Shown: piece by piece, positions 55,796 through 64,000 of the stretch
How the letters are laid out: each line of letters starts with the position of its first letter
Numbering within the stretch: position 1 is the first letter of the stretch
NCBI GenBank assembly: GCA_018105865.1
Contig: CM030845.1
Span: forward strand, 13,793,390-13,857,389
Length of the DNA: 64,000 bases
Source of the DNA: Metaphire vulgaris
Taxonomy: Eukaryota > Annelida > Clitellata > Crassiclitellata > Megascolecidae
Reading direction: 5' to 3'
Position numbers and translations under genes: made by a program
The notes under the pieces: model-generated
Told to the model about the DNA's origin: nothing
Databases searched by the model: none
Seen by the model: only the letters and a program-made list of their open reading frames with translations

Positions 55796-56356
55796 AAGCA
55801 AGTAAGTAAAGTAAGTAAAATCTCGTGGATTTCTATAGCGCCTTGGAAAGCAGCACGATACTAGCTGCTTATTCTTAGGCGCTCAGCCTCTCTTAAAATA
55901 GCTATAGGGAAGGTATATTATCAGCCAGGCAATAATCAACATCCAAAGGGCAGTAAGGCTAGGTTGTTACAGCTATGGAGGATATGATTTTAGAAAAAGG
56001 AAGGATTTAAGCTTAGACCTGAAGACTTGAGGATATAGTTCAGGAATTATAGGAAATGAGGATTCAGATTTTATTGTTTGAAAGTGTCCAAGTCTGCGGA
56101 GGGAAGCTGGGATCGAGTTCCAAAGTTCAGGTGAGGCGTATGAGAAGGCACGGTTGCAAATTTTCAGGGATGACTGATTGAGTGGGCGTGGCAGAGTGTG
56201 GTAAGATGATGAACGTGTGGGTCGAGGAGGCTGAGGGGTTAATAGTGATCTAAGGTAGACAGGTTTTGATGACTGAAGTGAGCTATATGTAAGTGTTATT
56301 ATCTTATAATAAGTGCACCATACAAATGAACTCGTCAATAAAAAATCAATCAATCA
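55796..56356 (-). pseudogene. LINE C terminus, minus, tail-to-tail with the previous one
   Basis: The minus frame contains YLRSLLTPQPPRPTRSSSYH, LKICNRAFSYASPELWNSIP and FRSKLKSFLFLKSYPP, an L2/CR1-group end (F…AAP.LWNSLP…FKS.LK..LF). Its non-coding end (55800-55915, antisense) is the GTAAAATCTCGT repeat seen at 19.4, 25.05 and 32.3 kb. An AATCAATCAATCAA run at 56341-56356 may be the tail of yet another plus-oriented LINE. Confidence 0.75.
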
Positions 56357-56640
56357 AGCTCAACTCACACCATTGCTAACAGCTATTGACAATGAAAGTT
56401 TTCAACACTGTCAGGTTGATTTCATTTCTGGTATACCCTGTGTCCCTGCCACCCTCAGGCAGTTGAACGTGCTGTTAAAGATATCTCTGCAGCAAGCTCT
56501 ACAGTTTATGGACATGAATCCTAACTTAGGAAGATTTTACAGTGTACTGCATCCTGAACAGAACTGCCTATTGTTGGCTATAAATCAGATTTGCTCAAAA
56601 GTATGCATATTATTTCTGTAATTATATACTTTTTGTTAAC
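56357..56640 (+). pseudogene. Second unclassified family, part 2
   Basis: AQLTPLLTAIDNESFQHCQ and VDFISGIPC in one frame are followed after a shift by HPQAVERAVKDISAASSTVY, GHES, and two stops later ELPIVGYKSDLL. In the family this PCHTQ(A/S)VERCVKLV(T/S)EAS block follows the MIDW block at 54410, so this is the continuation of 53880-54417 after the LINE insertions. Decayed. Confidence 0.6.
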
Positions 56641-57202
56641 TGTCAATAGCTAGAACTTCAATGTTTATGTTAAATTTAGGTTTCAGATCTAGAATTTGTA
56701 TCATGATAAAGTGTTTGATGGATTTCTAATAATGTCAGCTAATTGCTTCTCATGGGTAGATCTTTGATGTAAAGTTGCAGGTACAAGACAACTGATGTTT
56801 TAAAAGTTTTTGTGCTATTTATAACAAGTAGCACCTATTGCAACTTTCTACACCCAAGCTGAATCAGCAACTCCAGAAAAAATTTTATGACCCACCCTAA
56901 TATACAATGTATTTTTTTAATGTGGTATATATCTTGCAGAAGTGGCTCTATCCAGACATTGGAACTGCAAAGGACATAGATTGCCTTTTCCTTCAACCAG
57001 TGCATAAGATTTGTTGCACATTTTTTGCTGCATATGTGTTTGGGACCAAGCTCTTACATCGTGGTCCAGAAATTTGTACTGAGACACGACTGGGGTCCAC
57101 AGTCTAACCAAAAGATTCAAATTAATTTTTGTTGACGAGCAAAAAAGCGTGTCACATGTTCCGCGCTTTGAACTAAAACACTACAAACCCTGCTGTTTTA
57201 AG
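56641..57202 (+). other. Non-coding; one weak exon-like frame
   Basis: After TATATCTTGCAG (56934) an open stretch of about 55 codons starts KWLYPDIGTAKDIDCLF. I do not recognise the protein, and no convincing donor follows. Confidence 0.25.
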
Positions 57203-57862
57203 TACTGTATATACTCCGGATAGGTCGATCTTGCAGATAAGTCGACCCCATTTTTAGGTAAAAATTAAGGAAATTTGCTATGACCCGTGTATAAGTTGAC
57301 AACAAAATTTTAGTAGCCTACAGACTTCTTGAATTGCATAATTATGCATGATCTACATTGAAATTGGGTCAACAGACAGCACTCTATTCTCCTATCTCGA
57401 CATCTCCAAGGGGGAAAGATTTCCTAAATTTTACTCCACACTAAATGGGTTAAGTGACCACTGGGAGTGATAGTCACCCCTTCTTAAATCTTATCTATTG
57501 AGTTTTACTCTTTATTATAATCAGTGTTCTGGATTATCAGGCATTCACACTTGTTTATAGTCATTGGTGTATTTCAATAGTCTAATAAGGCATTCATATA
57601 GTGACATTTTATATATTTGCAATATTTTTAATTTTATCAGTGAATATGTTTAATTAATGGCTAATAACTGATAGGATGAGTAAAAACAATGACTGTTGAT
57701 TTTGCAAGATTTAAAGTGTTTCTTGTTGCTTTCAAAATTGCTTAGCCTTGTCAGCATTAAAATTTCTTGTAGGACGGACATATAATGGCCATTAGTCATT
57801 TCTCAAATGCTTATTTTGGATATTAATGATCAATCAGAGTTAAGTATTTTTAAAAAATTTGC

Positions 57863-57990
57863 AGGTGTTTCTGCTGCTCAGATATCCTGTGTCGATGATC
57901 AGCTTCAGAGCTGTGTAAAGCCATTGCTGCCATTTTTGGAAGCTGGAGTTGAGCTACTGAAAGAGGCAAATGACACATTCATTGGACAGG
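57863..57990 (+). CDS. Exon-like segment, unrecognised
   Basis: Bounded by a plausible acceptor (AATTTGCAG, ending at about 57865) and donor (GGACAGGTTTGC, near 57988). It would encode VSAAQISCVDDQLQSCVKPL and LPFLEAGVELLKEANDTFIG. The residue composition looks coding, but I do not recognise the protein and found no convincing partner exon. It may be chance or a transposon gene piece. Confidence 0.2.
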
Positions 57991-58317
57991 TTTGCGGGTA
58001 AATAATGTAGAAAACACAAGTTTACCAAAGAAATTTGCCAACCCTTCGTGCTATTCTGTTCGTATCATGATGAGGTTGAGAATGTGATTATGAATTTATG
58101 AGCAAGAGTAGGTATCATGGTTTCAAATGGAAGCTTCTGTGCCAGTTATCAGCCATTAACAATTAGGAAATGACCAGAAACAGCTCCGGACATTTGCCCA
58201 GGCCGGATAGTGTGGTATTCTGCAATGTCCGGATTTGCCAAATATTGATGTCACGAAATTACCAAATCCGAATATTGATTTTTGCTTTGGTTATTTGTTG
58301 AATGATTTAATTGTAAC

Positions 58318-58625
58318 TTTACAGAAAGAGAAGAATGGAATGGACTGGACAGTGGACACATACTCAGAATAGAAGAAATAGGAAGCCCTAAATGAATTTT
58401 CAACTACAAACCAGATGGGACGGTCTAAAGGAAGACCGAAAAGATGATGGATGGATGGGTTGGAAGAGGATATTGGCATGGCAGGACTGAATCTCAATGG
58501 AAAAACTGACGGAAGACACCAAATGACCTGGGAAGAAAAAGCAAAGGACTGAGACCTTTGGAGATATGTCATGGAGATGTTGATAGCTGGACACAGCTGG
58601 AGGGCAAAGACCTGACCTGAACTTT
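58318..58625 (+). pseudogene. RTE-like LINE C-terminal scrap
   Basis: WTGHILRIEEIGSPK, then FNYKPDGT.KGRPKRWMDGL and EEDIGMAGLNLNGKTDGRHQ, with WEEKAKD. GH(V/I)LR…RGRP(R/K)RRW is the usual end of this LINE class. Confidence 0.7.
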
Positions 58626-59537
58626 ACAGATTTCACATATTTACAGATTTCATTTAACTTTCACTTTGAAGTTGCAGTTGTGATTTAAAATTTTTTCAAG
58701 ATACTTTATGTTTGTGGGACATGTAATGGCTTGAAGAATCTTTTTAGTTCTGAGGTTACCCTATTTATTTTCAACCCTGGGTAGGCTCACAGGGCCATTC
58801 TAATCTTATGCGATAATATTTGCTCTGGACATTAGTTAGCAATAGTTTTGTTGGCATGCCGTTAATTGTAGGAGCCAACTGGAATTGCCTCGGACATTTG
58901 CCACGGCCGAATATTAGATTTTTGGAAGTGTTTTCCTTGGCAAATAATATGCACACAAATAGTTTAAAATTAAAAAATTAAATCAAACTCTTAATAGGTC
59001 TGTAAACATTCCATTTCATTTAAATGTTATAGTCTATGGTTTCCGCCGACCTCCGCCTTTTGCGAATGCGGCCGCCATTCGAATTTGTGGAAAATAAAGT
59101 TAATAAATATCAATACTCATCCTAGAATGTCTAATCCGAAATTAAGTAGCAACATTTGGAAATTTTTTATTTTTCTCTGGACACGGAGATGCCACTACTA
59201 GTACTACTCGGTTTGTACCCGGTTCCGGCAAATGGCACATCTCAGATTCGGTACTCATTGGAAATTGTTTACCTGGTTGGTCCCTAATTAATTGATAGAC
59301 TAAAGCTAACTGCCGTAGAGCGACGGTGCTTACTTAAGAAAAGATCCAGACGTCCAACGTCTTTTGATGGAAGCGTCTCGGTAGACGCAACATGGCTTAA
59401 CATTGTAATTCATTAGAAATGCGTTTTTTTCCTAAAATTCTTTGGAAAATTGCATTGACTCACAGACAAGTCGACTCTATGTTTTAAGCAACTTTTTAGG
59501 CATAAATTTCTCAACTTATCCGCGAGTATATACGGTA

Positions 59538-60589
59538 ATCCATTTAGTCACTTTTTGTCAATATTGAGGGAATACTTTCGTGAATTTATGCAAACCAGCC
59601 TGCTTATTTGAAATTTGAATGGTTATGAACCTTTAATATGAATTAAGAGATATATTATCAGTAACCATTGCCATAAGCATTATTGATGTTATTTCTGTGA
59701 CTCATTCTGATGTTATCTGTATTAATAGAGAACACTGTTATTGTAGGACATTTGAGATTAAGCATGCGTGCCTGAGTGAGTTCTTGTACTACTGTTCAAC
59801 TTTCAAAAAGCAGTGGAGAAACAGAATTCAACAGTTTGATTATGCCTGTAACACAAAAGATCGTTCTGGTTTGTTTTTTGTTTTGTTTTTAAAAAAAAAC
59901 AAATTGTCTTCATATTTAATTAAGCTCTTAAATATAATTTAATATCATTATGACTCTGTGCTCATTGTTATTATTATATAGATAGCTCGTTTGGCTTCAC
60001 ATGCACCTCTAAACTGAAGACATTCAAATTTATCAACAATGCCCTTATTCTTCGCAAACTGCACGTTCTCACTCAATCTACTTCCCACTTTTAGGAATTG
60101 GATGTTTTCTAATAGACTTTTAGATTCAACCATGTCAAAACTCAACTTATCTGGCTTGGCACTGAATATCTGTACTCTAAAATTGACTAGGACTGAGCTA
60201 CAAGACACCTTGTAAGCACCAAGGCCCAACTTTCAGATATGAAAGTTAGATGTGATTATTGTGATTATAAGCAAATACCATAAAATCTCAAGTATAATGC
60301 AAACTGTTTTTAATCAAAATTTTCCATAAAGTTAGGGTTGCATATTATATTCATATAATACCAAAATTAGAGACATTTTCCTCATTTTCCCCAATGGCTC
60401 AATTTTACCTGCACATTCCTTCACGGTCAGCATATCACTGAGAGAGACAATTTGTAGGGAGAGGGAGATGGGGACAATGACTTGGAACTGCATTAATGAC
60501 TCTATTGACAGCTTAGCCTATTGTTGGCAAAAATTTCCAGTTTGGTGCCTACACAACTGCCAGCAGGTGTTATGTGCATGCCACTGATC
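59538..60589. other. No identified gene; one exon-like frame on each strand
   Basis: 59748-59867 (after ATTGTAG, before CTGGTTTGT) would encode TFEIKHACLSEFLYYCSTFK; the minus frame 59948-60229 (VNFRVQIFSAKPDKLSFDMV) is open for 93 codons. Neither is recognised. The remainder is AT-rich. Confidence 0.25.
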
Positions 60590-61200
60590 GCTGCCATTCT
60601 CAGCATTTACTGATGTTCAGCGCTTGGATTTTGCGCCAATCGCGACAACTGCGTTCCACTCGTCAGTTTTCTTAAGAGTCTCTTGCCGTACTCCACTTTT
60701 CAACGTCGTTCTTGAAGTTTCGAGTCGGTCGCCACTGCTGCCGTCATGTGGTCCGCCAATGTCCACCATTAAAATGGCTGCCAGTGTGGCAATTCAATGT
60801 GACTGTTGTGACTGTGATTGACTTTCACTCCAGACTTCGCTAGAACCTCCATCTTTGTCGGATTTGCCGATTTCGGTGACAAACTATTCTCTTGCAGAAG
60901 ACCGCTTTCGAATTCGCAGCCGAATCTGGCCATGCGAGGAACTCCTACTACCAACTCACGGACCCTTAACATAATTTTCCATTCCTCATTGATGTGTTAA
61001 TGTAGCTGCTCACAAAGAGTTGTTATAGAATTTCTTAAGGACTTGGCACTGGATTTCTTCACAGCAGCAAGTTCTTTCTGTCATCCGAGTGGATTTTTAA
61101 CATTGCCATCTTCATTGACATGTCAGTGCTGTCAAAGGTGCTTTTGATTTTGGTTTTAAACTATGCTACAGCACTATATAAATTGTTCTGTTACAATACA
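60590..61200 (+). mobile_element. LINE-derived non-autonomous element, copy 2
   Basis: Matches 4738-5600 from about 60600: CGTCGTTCTTGA, GTGACTTTCACTCC, AACTATTCTCTTGCAG, TTAAGGACTTGGCACTGGAT, CATTGACATGTCAG. The same tail ACTATGCTACAGCACTATAT follows. More mutated than copy 1 at CpG sites (GCGC to GCAC), as expected for an older methylated copy. Confidence 0.65.
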
Positions 61201-62149
61201 ATACCAGGACAGTGACAAGGACAAAATGTCTGCTGTCGGAGGTAGAGGGAGAAAGAGAGACAGAGAGGGAGACACCGACTTTAAACCACAATGTGGGTGG
61301 TATTAATGATTTACTGATGGCTACTAGCTCAGTTAAACAAAGTCAGATGTTACTGCAGCTCAACTCTGCCTATGATTAATGACGGTCTAACAGTGGAATC
61401 TCCTTAACATGATACCGGGGTACACTTTCTCCCATTCATTGTGGTAAACACAGGCTTATGAACTTCAACCATTAAATCTCTTGACATTTGCAACATTCAC
61501 AGTTCAGTCAACTATAATTAAGCTTACTGGTGGTCAAGTCAAATGTTGCCAAGTGTGAAGATTTAAGGGTGTGCCTTATATTTATGAAAATTGATTTTAC
61601 CTTTTGCTCTGCACCCCAGTAAGCTGGTACCACTGTGTGTTATAATAAAGATTTTATGGTGCAGTTCATTACTGTATCTGATGAATAAGCAGTTGCCGAC
61701 CAACAGCGGAAGAGCTATAAGAATGTGGAGGCGGTAGGCAGGTGGTGTTGCGCACAGTCAAAACCTATCTACAAGTTCTATGACAACTCTTGTGACATGT
61801 CTGAGCAGCCACCCACCCAAAATTTCACACCGCCATCTCAATGGTGGAAATTTGAAAATTCAGCGGAAATGGGCAAATTCTGCGGCTTTAATCAAAATTC
61901 AGCTGTCCCACAGGAAACTTTGGTGTCTGTTCATCAGTTGATTTATGTGCTTAGTCATCTGAAAATGTTTATGGTATTTTTGGAACTTGTAGGTGTTCTG
62001 TATGAGGTACAGGGCATATTGCTGATAGAATGTTTGGATACTGCATAGTCTACTTTTTCCTTGATAGTCCTTTCCCAATTAAAGACACAGTTTATAAGTT
62101 GCATTAGGGTAGGCAGATAAACGATACTAAACTAAACTATACTAAACGA
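61201..62149. other. No recognisable gene
   Basis: 61240-61275 is purine-rich (GAGAGA). The 107-codon frame at 61725 (MEAVGRWCCAQSKPIYKFYD) has no recognisable domain and no homologous copy in the window. Confidence 0.35.
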
Positions 62150-62670
62150 TACTTACAAATAGGCACATCTCTTACGAGACACAATTAAGAGTGCTCAAAA
62201 GCTATATTTGGTCAGTATTATTGTATGGAGCAGAGACATGGGCTATATCCAAGGCCATGGAGAAGAAATTGGAAGCCACAGAAATGTGGTTTCTGCGAAG
62301 GATGCTGAAGATTTTATGGACGGAAAAGAAAACCAATGAAGAGATTTTGAATGAAATGGGAATAGAAAGAAGTCTGATGGCAACCATCAAAAAAAGGCAG
62401 CTTTCCTTCTTCGGACAAGTAATGAGGAAGGAAGGACTGGAGCATTTGGCAATAACCGAAAAAGTGGAGGGAAAAAGAGCCAGAGGAAGGCAGAGAAACA
62501 CATATGTAGACTGCCTACGACAAGGAATTGAGGAATAATGAATAACATCGAACTAATAAGAGGATGTCAAGATAGAACAGAGTGGAAGTCCATGGTCGCT
62601 AACATAGAAATACACAGCACTTAAAGAAGAAGAAGAAGAAGAAGAAGAAGAAGAAGAAGAAAAAGAAGGG
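62150..62670 (+). pseudogene. RTE-like LINE C terminus with (AAG)n tail
   Basis: An open frame of 115 codons: LKSYIWSVLLYGAETWAISK, LEATEMWFLRRMLKILWTEK, RSLMATIKKRQLSFFGQVM and GKRARGRQRNTYVDCLRQ. After a stop, TEWKSMVANIEIHST, then (AAG)n at 62616-62666. 5'-truncated; closest relative in the window is the copy at 50.2 kb. Confidence 0.9.
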
Positions 62671-62925
62671 TAGACAGTGATGCAGACGAGGAGGTGTCAA
62701 ACTTTGAATCTTTTACCAGTAATATGTTTTCATTTGCAAATATTCTATACTATGCTTCAATAATTTTAGTTTTGATAATTGCTTTTAATTTGATAGATTC
62801 TGGATTCAGCTGGTTCATTTGTTATTTGAATTTAAATTTCGTTTATAATTAAACTTGTTAATATAAAACCTCTATTATCACTCACCCCATTACTTTTACA
62901 GACAGTAAATTTACTGAAGGTTAAT
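62671..62925. other. No recognisable feature
   Basis: AT-rich spacer. Confidence 0.35.
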
Positions 62926-64000
62926 GTGTTCTGTAGAATATTGCTGATAGATAGGCAACAACTCACGGCAGCTATCTTAGATAGCCCGCTCGGGACCGTA
63001 CCACTAAATGTCAGTGCCGAACAAATGTTCAATACATATAATTCGACACTAATTGAACTTGCAGATCGGTTTGCTCCTAAGCATACCATTAAAACATCTC
63101 GGCAAATACTATCGCCCTGGGTTGATGATGAATATAGATTAGCTCGTCGGAACTGTCGGCGCCTAGAGAGGAGATATAAAAGAACTAGAAATCAGGATGA
63201 TCGAAACAGATGGGTGAAAGAGACCAGGAAGAAGTTTGAACTCCTCCGAAAGAAGAAAGATCAATACTGGTTAAAAAGAATCAAAAATGATGGTCACTCT
63301 AGTGCACGTCTCTGGCGTTCTATGAAACATCTTCTTGGAGAAAATATAAGCATGGAGCAACCAGACGGGAGTCTGAGTGCAGAAGCTTTTGCAGACTTTT
63401 TCCAGGGAAAAGTCGAGGGAATTAAGAGTCAACTTGGCGACCTCCCACCACTGACGATCAAAGAGACCTTCTTAGGAGATGCGCTTTGCTGCTTTGAACC
63501 AGTAACTGAAAGTGAAATCAGAAGGATTATTCTTGAATCTCCGAAGAAAACATCTCAAAATGACCCGATCCCAGCTTTTCTGCTTAAAGAGTTAGTAGAT
63601 GTCCTGCTAGTGTATATAACCACGATGATAAATACATCTCTGCAGCAAGCGCACCTACCAACTGCAGAAAAGGAGTCCATAATTCTGCCGCGATTGAAGA
63701 AGCAAAGTCTTGACCCAGGAGTTGCCTCCAACTACAGACCAATTTCTAACCTTATGTTTATCTCGAAGACCATTGAGCGTGTAGTGGTGGGTCAAATTAA
63801 GTCGCATCTGTTGAGATACGATCTTCTTCCAAGAACTCAATCAGCATATCGTCAATATCACTCAACGGAAACGGCTCTGTTGCGTATTCTCTCTGATGTA
63901 TTCGATCGGGCGGACAAAGGGAAAGTGACTACACTGGTATTACTCGATTTGTCGGCGCTTTCGATACAGTGGACCATGGAATACTTCTGCAAAGATTAGA
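62926..64000 (+). pseudogene. L2/CR1-group LINE: linker and RT N-terminal half, continues past window
   Basis: An open frame of 357 codons. The linker has LADRFAPKHTIKTSRQILSP, WVDDEYRLARRNCRRLERRY and LWRSMKHLLGE. RT follows with KTSQNDPIPAFLLKELVDVL, ESIILPRLKKQSLDPG, SNYRPISNLMFISKTIERVV and RTQSAYRQYHSTETALLRIL. At 63950-63960 one base is missing just before the motif A region (DLSA then a shift; AFDTVDH is in the next frame), so the copy is not fully intact. The 5' endonuclease part is absent; 62926 is near the truncation point. Confidence 0.9.

Larger units (their letters stand above)
57203..59537. mobile_element. Candidate hAT element with TACYGTATATACTC ends
   Basis: The left TACTGTATATACTCCGGATA and right (reversed) TACCGTATATACTCGCGGAT are inverted matches, typical of hAT-Charlie-like ends, with GTCGAC(C/T)C-like sequence just inside. 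The flanks do not form an 8 bp duplication. It contains a LINE fragment (58318-58625) and repeats of TCCGGACATTTGCC…GGCCGGA (58184-58215) and CGGACATTTGCC (58890). No transposase seen. Confidence 0.4.

Noticed and set aside
56313..56621. Frame continuing VDFISGIPCVPATLRQLNVL as a real exon
   Set aside because: The alternative frame gives HPQAVERAVKDISAASS, which fits the family fragment at 53.9 kb in the expected order; the open frame is a shifted reading.

Overview
This is a repeat-dominated window from an invertebrate animal genome. It contains no bacterial or viral gene layout. The evidence is spliced coding exons, non-LTR and LTR retrotransposon remnants, hAT- and piggyBac-like DNA elements, and long (TAA)n, (TA)n, (CA)n and (ATG)n microsatellites. 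I cannot place the species more closely. The only host gene I can name is calsyntenin (CLSTN). Its last two coding exons lie on the minus strand at 11279-11466 and 7281-7436: the membrane-spanning exon and the exon ending in the LEWDDST tail. The 3.8 kb between them is filled with retroelement fragments.

Layout. 1-3175 is a decayed Ty3/Gypsy-type LTR element on the minus strand, cut by the left window edge. 3.2-5.9 kb holds LINE fragments and a LINE-derived short element. 5.9-11.5 kb is the calsyntenin 3' end. 11.6-17.2 kb holds LINE 3' ends, an internally deleted LINE inserted precisely into another LINE tail, a TTAA-type MITE and a candidate hAT element. 17.2-25 kb has several MITEs and little else. 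25.4-28.2 kb is a four-level nest of transposons, followed by elements with arrays of short motifs. 29.73-31.33 kb is a hAT element with a BED finger remnant and GGCCTT arrays. 35.5-39 kb and 45.9-48.3 kb hold three copies of an unclassified mobile gene; the best copy (35.75-37.43 kb) sits between about 145 bp inverted repeats. 39.2-45.0 kb is a nearly full-length endonuclease-RT LINE broken by two insertions. 51.3-52.4 kb is a hAT element with a perfect 8 bp target duplication. 53.9-56.6 kb is a second unclassified invertebrate gene family, interrupted by LINEs. The window ends inside an L2/CR1-group LINE (62.9-64.0 kb).

How it fits together. Most long open frames here come from transposons, are antisense shadows of them, or are microsatellites (poly-Tyr/Ile/Asn). 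Many elements can be delimited by target site duplications I could read directly: GTAACAAT, GCATAAAC, CAGCGAAC, AACCAGGG, C(T/C)CAGGAC, CGTTTG(A/G)C and TTAA. Several unrelated LINE 3' ends share a short tail (AAGTGCTCTTG ... GCGCTATATAAATTG) followed by a simple repeat, which probably explains much of the microsatellite content. The most unusual items are the inverted-repeat-flanked unclassified gene and its degenerate relatives, the TTAA elements built from tandem units of about 365 bp, and the elements bounded by inverted arrays of 10-15 bp motifs.
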